Notes under the pieces: model-generated
Seen by the model: only the letters and a program-made list of their open reading frames with translations
Database searches by the model: none
What the model was told of the DNA's origin: nothing
In this document: positions 9,026 through 16,039 of the stretch, one piece after another
How positions within the stretch are numbered: the first letter of the stretch is position 1
Layout of the letters: each line of letters opens with the position of its first letter
DNA from: CAVUAN01 sp963739435
GTDB taxonomy: Bacteria > Acidobacteriota > Thermoanaerobaculia > UBA5066 > Gp7-AA6
Length of the DNA stretch: 64,000 nucleotides
Direction of reading: 5' to 3'
Assembly: GCA_963739435.1 (NCBI GenBank)
Contig: CAVUAN010000006.1
Coordinates: 248,001-312,000 of the forward strand
Position numbers and translations under genes: made by a program

Positions 9026-10009
9026 TTGGGAGTACTTCAGGAGGATCCCCTGCTCGACGATTTACACGCGCTCGTAGAGTTTGCCCAGGCCGGGTCCATC
9101 GCCGGCGCAGCCGATCGTCTACACCGGACACCATCCGCTGTAACCCGGCAACTGCAAAGGCTGGAGGCTGCATTGGGTGCCGAGTTGCTCGACCGCTCGG
9201 TAAAGCCGCCGCGCCTGAACTCGCTGGGCTCCAGGGTGCTTGAACAGGCGCGAGATCTGTTGCAGCGGACGGAGGCGCTGAAATCTGTTGCGTCGCCCGA
9301 CGCCGAACCTCACGGCCTCTTGCGCATCGGGCTCGCGCATGCCCTGGCCGAGGGAACGCTGATCGAACCTATTCGCGCGCTGACCGAAAAATACCCCAAG
9401 GTCCGGCTGCGGCTGTTGAGCGCACTTACCGGTGAATTATTTGACCGGCTGCTCGCCGGTGAACTCGACGTTGCTGTCGTGTTTTTGCCCGAAGGTAAAA
9501 CCGCGCCGTCACCTCTTCTGACGAATATCATCGCTAGCGACCGCATGGAGATCGTTCAAGGCGCCGCAGGCAACATTGACGATGATTGGGACAGTTTGAG
9601 CAGAGCACCCTGGGTGCTCAACCCGTCTGGGTGCTTGCTTCGGGCAAGCCTCATCGATCAGATGGAACGTGCCGGCTTCACCCCCATGGTTGCGGCTGAA
9701 ATCCACTACAACATACATTTGCAGCTAGCTCTCATTCAGTCCGGATATGGAATCGGGTTGCTGCCAGCCCGCTTTATTGCCAGGGACAATTGTCGCGACA
9801 CGGTTGAAGTGTTGCGCCCGCCATCATTTGACTTGCGCCTGTCCGTCGCGATAGTGCGGGTCGGGCAACTCGGCGCCTTGGAGAGGGCTGTCGAACTGTT
9901 GGAACACGGCATTCGGCATTTGTTTGAGGCAGCCGACACCACGAAGCCCGTAACGAGGAGCCGAAGGCGTGTACGCGCGAATCGGCGGAACGCGCGACGG
10001 CGCAAGTAG
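9026..10009 (+). CDS. LysR-family transcriptional regulator
   Basis: The N-terminal winged HTH (LHALVEFAQAGSIAGAADRL, TPSAVTRQLQRLE) is followed by a LysR substrate-binding domain up to about residue 290 and a basic Arg-rich tail. I favour TTG 9026 because GGAGGAG lies 4-5 nt upstream; the frame stays open to GTG 8990. It is divergent from ridA, and LysR proteins usually regulate the divergent neighbour with a small co-inducer. Within the large cassette it is the only plus-strand gene. Confidence 0.88.
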   Translation: MGVLQEDPLLDDLHALVEFAQAGSIAGAADRLHRTPSAVTRQLQRLEAALGAELLDRSVKPPRLNSLGSRVLEQARDLLQRTEALKSVASPDAEPHGLLRIGLAHALAEGTLIEPIRALTEKYPKVRLRLLSALTGELFDRLLAGELDVAVVFLPEGKTAPSPLLTNIIASDRMEIVQGAAGNIDDDWDSLSRAPWVLNPSGCLLRASLIDQMERAGFTPMVAAEIHYNIHLQLALIQSGYGIGLLPARFIARDNCRDTVEVLRPPSFDLRLSVAIVRVGQLGALERAVELLEHGIRHLFEAADTTKPVTRSRRRVRANRRNARRRK

Positions 10010-10021
10010 TCGCCGAGCGGT

Positions 10022-10339
10022 TCACGCGCATTGGGGCACACTCGACGGTCTAAGAGACAAGCGCGGACGGGGCACCTCGATTTCGGCGCTTGCGATGTAG
10101 GCCGTGGCGCCACCCACGCTGACAGAGCTCACGACGCCGTCGCTCTTACGCGCCTCTGCTTCGATTTCGCTTCGGCGCCCCATCGAGACACCTTGCTGGA
10201 TCGAAGGACGGTAGGCCGTACCGCCAAAATCGGGCTTTGATGCCATCGCCCCGACGAGGGCTGCACAAGCGCCGCCCGTCGCGGCATCTTCTTCAACGCC
10301 CAGCGCGTCGCGAAATGAGGTCCGCTACGCATTTCGGTG
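10022..10339 (-). pseudogene. PhzF-family epimerase/isomerase, C-terminal fragment
   Basis: The frame reading GVEEDAATGGACAALVGAMA followed by QQGVSMGRRSEIEAEARK matches the C-terminal third of PhzF-like proteins (usual length near 280-300). The 5' two thirds are missing because the frame begins at the cassette boundary near 10340, with no start codon for this region. It is therefore a remnant, perhaps from the gene from which the cassette was formed. Confidence 0.75.
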
Positions 10340-10397
10340 GCCTAACGGCTGGCGGCTCAGCGGCGCCGCAGGCGTCCGCTGCAGCCGCGGGTTAGGC
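10340..10397 (-). repeat. attC site 7 (58 bp)
   Basis: Cores are GCCTAAC and GTTAGGC, with centre GGCGCCGCAGGCGTC. Its left flank, CGGTGG, completes the complement of site 6. Confidence 0.94.
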
Positions 10398-11063
10398 GTC
10401 TGGTCGCGATTGGCTTGCATGGGTTCTGGATCGGAGAAAGGGAACCAGTGAGCCGACCTGCTGTCGATACTGTGCATAAGCAGGCCCCAAGGAACTGATA
10501 AGCATCTCGTCTTCAACCCTGATGCGATAGCCGTAAGCCGCGATCGTGGCTACCAGAGAAGCCACAAATACTGCGATGTTTGCTGAGGCCAGCGCCACGC
10601 CGTTGATGCAGAGAAGAGAGCCTAGATAACCTGGGTGACGGACCCATCGGTAAGGTCCGTTGCGTTCGATTGGGTGGTCGTCTTGAACGAGAAGAGTCCG
10701 GGTATAGCGCTCGCGAAGAGTAAGTACCGCCCATAGGCGCAGGGCGATGCCGAGCACGCCCACCGCCACGCCAACCCAGGGAACCAATGGGAGAGCAGGA
10801 ACAACAGCACGGCTGAACCAACTTGGAAGCCAAGAAGAGAAGCTCGGGGAGCTTGCCTTCATCGCGAGAACAAAGCCAGCGACTGAAACCACGGCCGCCA
10901 AAGAGACGGCCAGGGTGCTGTTGCGGTCAGAGGAGCCGGTGCGATGGCTGCGTGCTCGTGCGCCGAAGCGAATCTCGGATTGAAGACCATAGAGAAGAAG
11001 CACGCCGAGACCAGCCAGGCCGTACGACGGAAGTGCGGCTATCCGGGCTATCCATTCAGACAT
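10392..11063 (-). CDS. Isoprenylcysteine carboxyl methyltransferase-like (ICMT/PEMT) membrane protein
   Basis: The 223-residue product has four to five membrane helices. The C-terminal half carries the ICMT/PEMT cofactor region: LVQDDHPIERNGPYRWVRHP, GYLGSLLCINGVAL and the RVEDEMLIS...YAQY stretch. Family members methylate lipid or prenyl substrates with S-adenosylmethionine in the membrane; in bacteria the substrate is mostly unknown. Its TAA stop overlaps the attC 7 core. It is the only gene in the cassette. Confidence 0.85.
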   Translation of the reverse strand: MSEWIARIAALPSYGLAGLGVLLLYGLQSEIRFGARARSHRTGSSDRNSTLAVSLAAVVSVAGFVLAMKASSPSFSSWLPSWFSRAVVPALPLVPWVGVAVGVLGIALRLWAVLTLRERYTRTLLVQDDHPIERNGPYRWVRHPGYLGSLLCINGVALASANIAVFVASLVATIAAYGYRIRVEDEMLISSLGPAYAQYRQQVGSLVPFLRSRTHASQSRPDA

Positions 11064-11091
11064 GGAGCTGACCTAAAATGTTTGCCCAGAC

Positions 11092-11149
11092 GCCTAACGG
11101 CTGGCGGCTCAGCGGCGCCGAAGGCGTCCGCTGCAGCCGCGGGTTAGGC
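11092..11149 (-). repeat. attC site 8 (58 bp)
   Basis: Consensus short-class site with cores GCCTAAC and GTTAGGC and GGCGCCGAAGGCGTC in the centre. The cassette start flank GTTAGGCGTCTGG repeats 13 bp at site 7. Confidence 0.95.
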
Positions 11150-11150
11150 G

Positions 11151-11336
11151 CTACGGTTCTGGAAGCTCGAGATCCCGGCAGATCTTTCGGGCGAGGAAGT
11201 CGTTGATCTCGCGATGGCGTGGAACCGTCGAGGTCTTTCGCACAACCGGATTCACGAAGACGGAGTGGTTCGCTCCTTCGCGTCGCAGTTGGCAGCCATG
11301 CCGCTCCAGATGCCGAATCAGGTCGACTCGCTTCAA
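11151..11336 (-). CDS. hicA: HicA-family mRNA interferase toxin
   Basis: The 61-residue protein (MKRVDLIRHLERHGCQLRRE, then GANHSVFVNP and VPRHREIND) has the dsRBD-like HicA fold, with the conserved G-x-x-H catalytic histidine in GANHSV. HicA cuts mRNA and is neutralised by HicB. It overlaps the antitoxin gene by 4 nt and ends directly beside attC 8. The order is antitoxin first. Confidence 0.9.
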   Translation of the reverse strand: MKRVDLIRHLERHGCQLRREGANHSVFVNPVVRKTSTVPRHREINDFLARKICRDLELPEP

Positions 11337-11566
11337 CGGGTGACCGTGAAGGGTTCACGGATGACCTCCGCCCCTTTCAGATCCTCCTCGAGCAGCGCCC
11401 TATTCGTATCGAGCACGAGAGTAGTGGCCTCCTCCAGATTAGCCCGCGCCTCATCTAGCGTGGCACCCTGCGTGTTCGCACCCGGAAGCTCCTCCACGAA
11501 GGCGATGAAGCCTTCGGGCACCTTGCGGAATACGGCCGTGAACTGCATAGTCATGGTGACCGTCAA
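11333..11566 (-). CDS. hicB: HicB-family antitoxin
   Basis: The 77-residue product (FTAVFRKVPEGFIAFVEELP, GANTQGATLDEARANLEEAT) is a HicB partial RNase H-fold antitoxin without an obvious DNA-binding tail. The frame starts at TTG 11566; an in-frame ATG at 11554 is the alternative and lies 11 nt after a TAGAAT hexamer that may be the -10 box. It is the upstream half of a two-gene toxin-antitoxin cassette with hicA. Confidence 0.87.
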   Translation of the reverse strand: MTVTMTMQFTAVFRKVPEGFIAFVEELPGANTQGATLDEARANLEEATTLVLDTNRALLEEDLKGAEVIREPFTVTR

Positions 11567-11598
11567 TTCTACCCCTTGGCTACTTTTCTCGGCAAAGC

Positions 11599-11656
11599 GC
11601 CTAACGGCTGGCGGCTCAGCGGCGCCGAAGGCGTCCGCTGCAGCCGCGGGTTAGGC
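11599..11656 (-). repeat. attC site 9 (58 bp)
   Basis: Short-class consensus site between the HicBA and RelE/RHH cassettes. Confidence 0.95.
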
Positions 11657-11659
11657 GGC

Positions 11660-11923
11660 CTAGCGATAGACGTCTTTGCGATCGGCGACTCGGACGACGA
11701 ACACAACCAACTCGGCATCGGCGATCGAGTAGACAACTCGATATCGGCCAACTCGGATGCGGTAGCGATCGCCCTGCGCGACGAGCTTCTCGCATCCGAT
11801 AGGCCGCGGTTCATCCGATAGCGCGAGGATGCTCGCCACGATGCGCTGCCGGTCTTTCTTTTGGTCAACGGCCTCAATCTCCTTGGCCGCGGACGGCTTG
11901 ATCTGGACCCTATAACTTGCCAC
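11660..11923 (-). CDS. RelE/ParE-family toxin
   Basis: The 87-residue toxin (MASYRVQIKPSAAKEIEAVD, GDRYRIRVGRYRVVYSIADA, VFVVRVADRKDVYR) has the RelE fold with the conserved RxGxYRVVY strand and the C-terminal R-x-x-D-x-Y. It is predicted to cleave mRNA in the ribosomal A site or act as a ParE relative; the C-terminal tyrosine favours RelE. It overlaps the antitoxin gene by 14 nt. Confidence 0.9.
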   Translation of the reverse strand: MASYRVQIKPSAAKEIEAVDQKKDRQRIVASILALSDEPRPIGCEKLVAQGDRYRIRVGRYRVVYSIADAELVVFVVRVADRKDVYR

Positions 11924-12140
11924 GCCGCTTGAGAGCCTTTACGAACTGTTCAAAGTCGAGATTTGGCTCCCGCTTACGCGTCTCGAACGCGCCCAGGTCT
12001 TCGGCATCCTCGGCCAAGGTTTGCTTCACAGCATCATTGACCATGTCCGAAATCGACTTGTCGGATGAGGCCGCCTTGAGCCTCAAGGCCCGGTGAATCT
12101 CCGGCTCGAAGTACACGGTGGCTCGCTTGGGACTGCTCAT
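11910..12140 (-). CDS. Ribbon-helix-helix antitoxin (CopG/RHH type)
   Basis: The 76-residue protein opens with an RHH DNA-binding motif (RATVYFEPEIHRALRLKAAS) and a helical segment (SISDMVNDAVKQTLAED). The acidic-hydrophobic tail (RKREPNLDFEQFVKALKRRG) is likely to wrap the RelE toxin. The ATG lies 7 nt after the -10 box, so the transcript is predicted leaderless. Confidence 0.88.
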   Translation of the reverse strand: MSSPKRATVYFEPEIHRALRLKAASSDKSISDMVNDAVKQTLAEDAEDLGAFETRKREPNLDFEQFVKALKRRGKL

Positions 12141-12147
12141 GGGACCG

Positions 12148-12176
12148 AGTTTAACGCTTTGACGTTAAGACGTCAA
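12148..12176 (-). promoter_or_regulatory. Promoter and operator of the RHH/RelE module
   Basis: On the minus strand TTGACG (12176-12171), a 17-bp spacer and TAAACT (12153-12148) are followed by 7 nt and the ATG (12140). A perfect 7-bp inverted repeat TTGACGT-ctta-ACGTCAA (12159-12176) covers the -35 box, suiting autorepression by the RHH antitoxin. Confidence 0.8.
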
Positions 12177-12190
12177 CACTCCACAAGGTC

Positions 12191-12248
12191 GCCTAACGGC
12201 TGGCGGCTCAGCGGCGCCGAAGGCGTCCGCTGCAGCCGCGGGTTAGGC
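12191..12248 (-). repeat. attC site 10 (58 bp)
   Basis: Short-class consensus site. Flanking complement GGTCGCC/GGCGACC extends to 12 bp across the MazEF cassette. Confidence 0.96.
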
Positions 12249-12262
12249 GACCTTGCCAATTC

Positions 12263-12598
12263 TCAGCCTTCCAGCAAGACGGCGAGCTTGCCAACGACTT
12301 CAGCGCTCGCGCTGGCCGGCAGCCGAGCGGCGAATTCAGCTTGTCGAGCGCGCCAATCGAAGCTTTTCACCTGATCAGCCAGGACGACACCCTTGACGGG
12401 CAAACCCGCCGGAAGCGCGACTTCAAATGGGTAGCCCTTCACTTGGCTCGTGATGGGGCAGAAAAGACCAAGGCCGACTTTGCTGTTGTAGGACCGAGGC
12501 GACACGACTACCGCGGGCCGCCGCCCCGCCTGCTCGTGCCCCGCCTGAGGATTTAAGGTGATCCAGACAACATCACCACGTTCTGGAACGTAGGCCAC
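12263..12598 (-). CDS. mazF: MazF-family endoribonuclease toxin
   Basis: The 111-residue product has the MazF/PemK fold: VPERGDVVWITLNPQAGHEQ, then AGRRPAVVVSPRSYN with the conserved R-P-A-V-V core and LADQVKSFDWRARQA. MazF cleaves mRNA at short sequence sites. I start it at GTG 12598, 4 nt after the mazE stop, which gives the family length; upstream ATG frames overlap mazE. Confidence 0.9.
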   Translation of the reverse strand: MAYVPERGDVVWITLNPQAGHEQAGRRPAVVVSPRSYNSKVGLGLFCPITSQVKGYPFEVALPAGLPVKGVVLADQVKSFDWRARQAEFAARLPASASAEVVGKLAVLLEG

Positions 12599-12602
12599 AG
12601 CG

Positions 12603-12842
12603 CTACCACGCCTCTCGGCCAACCGCCGGCCCGGTATCGACTTCGGCATGGAGGTTCTTCTTCCTGACTCCAGCGAGCAGTTGCTGTAGCTTCCAGCGCG
12701 GACGAACGGGCGAGAGACGCACTTCGCCCCGTTCGAGCGAGACCTCGACTTCCGAGGATGGCTGCAGCCCAGCGCCCTCGGCAAAGGGCTTCGGGATCCG
12801 AACCGCCAAGCTGTTGCCCCATTTCTGCACTCTGGTCCTCAC
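12603..12842 (-). CDS. mazE: MazE-family antitoxin
   Basis: The 79-residue protein starts at GTG 12842 with GGAGGA 6 nt upstream. The AbrB/MazE swapped-hairpin DNA-binding domain reads VQKWGNSLAVRIPKPFAEGA and VEVSLERGEVRLSPVRPRWK. The acidic tail (QQLLAGVRKKNLHAEVDTGP) is the toxin-binding part. It precedes mazF in the same cassette. Confidence 0.92.
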   Translation of the reverse strand: MRTRVQKWGNSLAVRIPKPFAEGAGLQPSSEVEVSLERGEVRLSPVRPRWKLQQLLAGVRKKNLHAEVDTGPAVGREAW

Positions 12843-12863
12843 GGGTCCTCCGTATCTACAATG

Positions 12864-12892
12864 AGTCTACCGAGGACCATGCGAGGAGTCAA
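12864..12892 (-). promoter_or_regulatory. Promoter of the MazEF cassette
   Basis: TTGACT (12892-12887), a 17-bp spacer and TAGACT (12869-12864) on the minus strand precede a short leader with the mazE Shine-Dalgarno. An inverted repeat GGTCCTC/GAGGACC flanks the -10 box and may bind MazE. Confidence 0.75.
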
Positions 12893-12903
12893 GACTTCAG
12901 GTC

Positions 12904-12961
12904 GCCTAACGGCTGGCGGCTCAGCGGCGCCGAAGGCGTCCGCTGCAGCCGCGGGTTAGGC
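12904..12961 (-). repeat. attC site 11 (58 bp)
   Basis: Short-class consensus site; also supplies the stop codon of the 65-residue gene upstream in the cassette order. Confidence 0.95.
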
Positions 12962-13153
12962 GCGGACATCACTTTCTCGCTTCCGAACGTGACACGACGG
13001 GTCAGCGCAAGCCTCGTCGGGGTCGCCAGCATGCTCGTACTCGAGATGGAAGCACAACCAATGCATCTTCTCGAACACGGTTGCATAAAGCTCGCGATTC
13101 ACGATGACTGGGCGGCCACACCGAACGCACACCAGTTCCTCGTCGCTCCTCAT
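12956..13153 (-). CDS. Small Cys/His-rich protein (possible zinc-binding)
   Basis: The 65-residue product has C-x2-C at the N-terminus (VCVRCGRPV), then HWLCFHLEYEH and DEACADPSCH, enough Cys and His ligands for one or two zinc sites. No known family is recognised. The ATG follows the cassette start by only 8 nt and the TAA comes from the attC core, so nearly the whole cassette is coding. Confidence 0.7.
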   Translation of the reverse strand: MRSDEELVCVRCGRPVIVNRELYATVFEKMHWLCFHLEYEHAGDPDEACADPSCHVRKRESDVRA

Positions 13154-13161
13154 ATGCCTGC

Positions 13162-13231
13162 GCCTAACGGCTGGCGGCTCAGCGGCGAGGGCGGCGAAGC
13201 CGACCGAGTCCGCTGCAGCCGCGGGTTAGGC
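13162..13231 (-). repeat. attC site 12 (70 bp, GCGAGGGCGGCGAAGCC centre)
   Basis: Medium-class site with an extended variable terminal region; arms identical to the 58-bp class. Confidence 0.95.
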
Positions 13232-13241
13232 GGCAGCGCCA

Positions 13242-13544
13242 TCATTCGTTGCCCCGAGCTGCTGCATCGCGGAGTGGCTCTTCGGGAAGCGGCAAGACTG
13301 CCTCGTTCGCCTCACGTCTAGGGCCCGCCGGGGTTGGAGGCTTCCACAGCCACCGACCGCCTGAAAGAAGAAGAGCGACTGAAAGAGCCGTGAGCATTCC
13401 GGCAGAAGTCAGGATAGGCCGAACCTGAGACTTATAGATCGGCACGAACGCCAGACAGAGAAACAAGACGGCCACGGCGAGTCCGATGCCCGCGACGACA
13501 CGCTTCCCGAGAGACGCCGTTCTCCACACGGTGCGCAAGTTCAT
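13242..13544 (-). CDS. Two-helix membrane protein
   Basis: The 100-residue product has two hydrophobic segments (GIGLAVAVLFLCLAFV and SAGMLTALSVALLLSGG) and a charged, proline-rich C-terminal tail. No family recognised. Single-gene cassette. Confidence 0.65.
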   Translation of the reverse strand: MNLRTVWRTASLGKRVVAGIGLAVAVLFLCLAFVPIYKSQVRPILTSAGMLTALSVALLLSGGRWLWKPPTPAGPRREANEAVLPLPEEPLRDAAARGNE

Positions 13545-13567
13545 GGGGCCTCGGTCTGCCTTCTGCC

Positions 13568-13625
13568 GCCTAACGGCTGGCGGCTCAGCGGCGCCGAAGG
13601 CGTCCGCTGCAGCCGCGGGTTAGGC
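13568..13625 (-). repeat. attC site 13 (58 bp)
   Basis: Short-class consensus site; flank GTTAGGCGGCAG matches that of site 12 across the cassette. Confidence 0.95.
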
Positions 13626-13635
13626 GACGGCTGCA

Positions 13636-13851
13636 TCATGCGACCCGCCTGAAGAGCCAGCTGATGCTGACGTACGCAGCACCGAGAACGGCGAACAACT
13701 GAACCACCATCAAGGCGCGCCGCGCTGGTGCATTAGGAGGTAACTGACGCCGGATCGCGTACAGCATCGCCGGTATCACCCATATTGCGGCAAGGAGCAG
13801 AACGCCAAGAAACCAGCGAACGCCGCCATCGTGGACTAGGTCGAACGACAT
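13636..13851 (-). CDS. Two-helix membrane protein, 71 residues
   Basis: Two membrane helices (WFLGVLLLAAIWVIPAML and LMVVQLFAVLGAAYVSISWL) surround a basic loop (IRRQLPPNAPARR). No recognised family. The cassette contains no other gene. Confidence 0.65.
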   Translation of the reverse strand: MSFDLVHDGGVRWFLGVLLLAAIWVIPAMLYAIRRQLPPNAPARRALMVVQLFAVLGAAYVSISWLFRRVA

Positions 13852-13907
13852 GGACTGCCCTCAGCCATACCAGACCCCCTGCACCCAGGCCGGTTCCGCG
13901 CGAGGTC

Positions 13908-13965
13908 GCCTAACGGCTGGCGGCTCAGCGGCGCCGAAGGCGTCCGCTGCAGCCGCGGGTTAGGC
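13908..13965 (-). repeat. attC site 14 (58 bp)
   Basis: Short-class consensus site between two small membrane-protein cassettes. Confidence 0.95.
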
Positions 13966-13975
13966 GACGACTTGA

Positions 13976-14227
13976 TCATCGCGTCGGCCACTGCCACCAC
14001 GTCCATTCAGCTACCCAATACCAAAAGCGATCACCGTACTTGGTGGCTAAGACTCCGACGAGGATGGAAGCGACGACGCTCCCTGGTACCGCAACCCAAA
14101 GGTTACCCATGCTCCATCGAAAGACCATCAGTCCGCCAAAAACGAAACCAGCCAGAGCACCGCAGCCGAACCGGACCTTGAGCTCGGGTTTGTCGACTCT
14201 CCATCCCTCATTCGGCTCGATCTCCAT
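13976..14227 (-). CDS. Small membrane protein, 83 residues
   Basis: A soluble acidic N-terminus (MEIEPNEGWRVDKPELKVRF) is followed by a Gly-rich membrane pair (CGALAGFVFGGLMVFRW and WVAVPGSVVASILVGVLA) and a Trp-rich C-terminus (WYWVAEWTWWQW). No family recognised. Confidence 0.65.
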   Translation of the reverse strand: MEIEPNEGWRVDKPELKVRFGCGALAGFVFGGLMVFRWSMGNLWVAVPGSVVASILVGVLATKYGDRFWYWVAEWTWWQWPTR

Positions 14228-14241
14228 CAGGCGCCCACGTC

Positions 14242-14317
14242 GCCTAACGGCTGGCGGCTCAGCGGCGAGCGGCCGCCCGAAGGGCGGACGCGAGTCCGCT
14301 GCAGCCGCGGGTTAGGC
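14242..14317 (-). repeat. attC site 15 (76 bp, GGCCGCCCGAAGGGCGG centre)
   Basis: Long-class site with a self-complementary GGCCGCCC/GGGCGG terminal hairpin. Confidence 0.95.
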
Positions 14318-14320
14318 GAC

Positions 14321-14812
14321 CTAGACATTCTTGGGCTTTCTCGTCCCTATTCGCGACGCGAACCATATCGCTGGAAGTGAGATAGCCATCCAGAAGAGAG
14401 AACTGCCGCCGAACGCCAGTCGCCCAGCAAGGCCCGCGATGAAGACTAACAGTACGGCGACAACGCCCCGCCAGGTCATTGCATTCGGGCCGCCCGCTTT
14501 GCCGACCATCACAAGAAGATAGTGATCGCCTTCAGCCAGCCGCGCGACGGCGGCGGACCAAATCGATCGATCTCCCTGATTGCGAGCTGCCTGAGCAAGC
14601 TTCGCTATCTTGCGTTCGTACTCCGCTCTGTCGTACTCGCGGTCGAATGTCTCAGCGACGTCAGCTATGTCGGGAAGCGTCCAGTCGGTCTCCGAGAAAT
14701 ACAGCATCTTCCGCTCGATATCGGTAAGGGGCTGACCCTGCCTTTCCGCCTCGCTCACGATTTCCCCAACGAGAAACTCCTTTGCATCTCGCTGGGTCTC
14801 GAAAGGCCTCAT
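14321..14812 (-). CDS. Tail-anchored protein of unknown function, 163 residues
   Basis: A helical cytoplasmic domain (DAKEFLVGEIVSEAERQGQP, DIERKMLYFSETDWTLPDIA, DREYDRAEYERKI) is followed by two membrane helices near residues 112-150. I have the impression of relatives in other Acidobacteriota genomes but know no function. Single-gene cassette; the product would face the cytoplasm. Confidence 0.7.
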   Translation of the reverse strand: MRPFETQRDAKEFLVGEIVSEAERQGQPLTDIERKMLYFSETDWTLPDIADVAETFDREYDRAEYERKIAKLAQAARNQGDRSIWSAAVARLAEGDHYLLVMVGKAGGPNAMTWRGVVAVLLVFIAGLAGRLAFGGSSLFWMAISLPAIWFASRIGTRKPKNV

Positions 14813-14823
14813 CTGAGGGGGTC

Positions 14824-14881
14824 GCCTAACGGCTGGCGGCTCAGCGGCGCCGAAGGCGTCCGCTGCAGCCGCGGGTTAGGC
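14824..14881 (-). repeat. attC site 16 (58 bp)
   Basis: Short-class consensus site; contains the TAA of the 112-residue gene. Confidence 0.95.
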
Positions 14882-15214
14882 GGTTGACTCATTTGGCTCG
14901 CCACGACGAGTCACAATCTTGATTAGCGCGTGACTTGGTATGCAGAACACGGCGCCCCAAGCGAGGACGTTCACCAGGATCAACGGCAGAAAAAGGGCGA
15001 AGCTGAAGTCAACGCTCGCCAAAGCCGCAAAGACCGGAAGGCATAAGTCAATCACGGCGTTGCGGCTAGGGTCGCAAATAGGCCTCATCGAGCGGGTCTC
15101 CAACGCCAACATCAGCTGCTTCTGCTGAAGAACAAGACCACTAACCGTGATGAGCACACCGACACCGCAGGCCAGAAGAGCACCCAGAAACCTTCTGCCA
15201 CCCTGCTGCGTCAT
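14876..15214 (-). CDS. Three-helix membrane protein, 112 residues
   Basis: Hydrophobic segments lie at about residues 9-29, 52-72 and 74-97. Its middle part has two cysteines (ICDPSRNAVIDLCL). No family is recognised; the stop codon is in the attC core. Confidence 0.65.
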   Translation of the reverse strand: MTQQGGRRFLGALLACGVGVLITVSGLVLQQKQLMLALETRSMRPICDPSRNAVIDLCLPVFAALASVDFSFALFLPLILVNVLAWGAVFCIPSHALIKIVTRRGEPNESTA

Positions 15215-15222
15215 GGGTAACC

Positions 15223-15292
15223 GCCTAACGGCTGGCGGCTCAGCGGCGAGGGCGGCGAAGCCGACCGAGTCCGCTGCAGCCGCGGGTTAGGC
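15223..15292 (-). repeat. attC site 17 (70 bp)
   Basis: Medium-class site (GGCGAGGGCGGCGAAGCC centre). Confidence 0.95.
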
Positions 15293-15940
15293 GCCCGCAT
15301 GGGTGGAAATCCGCCCTCCGCGAAAGAAACTAGCCTCGTCAAAATATAGATGCAGAACCCGAAGCAGTCGGCCGCAGCGCTGGCGCACGAGAACTTCGGC
15401 CCCTTCCCGCGAAGCGCTCTCATGCTGCTCACACGGTGACCTAAGCCATGAAAATACAACGTCAGCGAGACCGTCTGCAAAGGGAAGCATCGCGTCCTGA
15501 TCGTGAAACCATGATCCTACGAACGGCGTGAAGAAGTCCGTGGGATCGGTTTCACGAACGGAGATGAATACGCCTCGCTGGTCGCCTGCCGGCCCCACGA
15601 CCGAAACTACGATTGGCCACGTAAACTGGCCGAGGTGCCACTCATTGGTCCGGATCTGCGTAGTGAAGAACCGGGAGCCAGGACGGGTAGCGACGATTGC
15701 CTGTGGAGCGGGGATCTCCTTGATCGGAAACTCGCCGCGCCGATACCCGATGCCGCGAGGCATCTCTTGAATGATCGTCGGCCTCCATGGTGCGGTGAAG
15801 AGAAGCCGCCGCTCATAAGGAAAGCGCCGTTCTAGCCAACGATCGAGTTCGGGATGTGGGTTGAACTGTCCCGACCTGGCACACGTCAGCAGCCCGAATA
15901 GACTGCCGAGGAGGAAGAACCGATGGAGAATTCGGTTCAT
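15287..15940 (-). CDS. Predicted lipoprotein of unknown function, 217 residues
   Basis: The N-terminus (LHRFFLLGSLFGLLTCARSG) is a lipoprotein-type signal with the lipobox LLTC. The mature part is Trp- and Arg-rich, with FTWPIVVSVVGPAGDQRGVF as the most ordered stretch. No known domain is recognised. The TAA comes from the attC 17 core. Confidence 0.65.
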   Translation of the reverse strand: MNRILHRFFLLGSLFGLLTCARSGQFNPHPELDRWLERRFPYERRLLFTAPWRPTIIQEMPRGIGYRRGEFPIKEIPAPQAIVATRPGSRFFTTQIRTNEWHLGQFTWPIVVSVVGPAGDQRGVFISVRETDPTDFFTPFVGSWFHDQDAMLPFADGLADVVFSWLRSPCEQHESASREGAEVLVRQRCGRLLRVLHLYFDEASFFRGGRISTHAGA

Positions 15941-15963
15941 TCGAAAAGAGGGGGCTTGGGGGC

Positions 15964-16039
15964 GCCTAACGGTTTGCGCATCAGCGGCGAGCGAGGAGGC
16001 GAAGCCGACGAGCGAGTCCGCTGCATGCGCGTGTTAGGC
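15964..16039 (-). repeat. attC site 18 (76 bp)
   Basis: Long-class site with GGTTTGCGCATCAGC arms, related to sites 3 and 4 in the distal part of the array. Confidence 0.93.
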
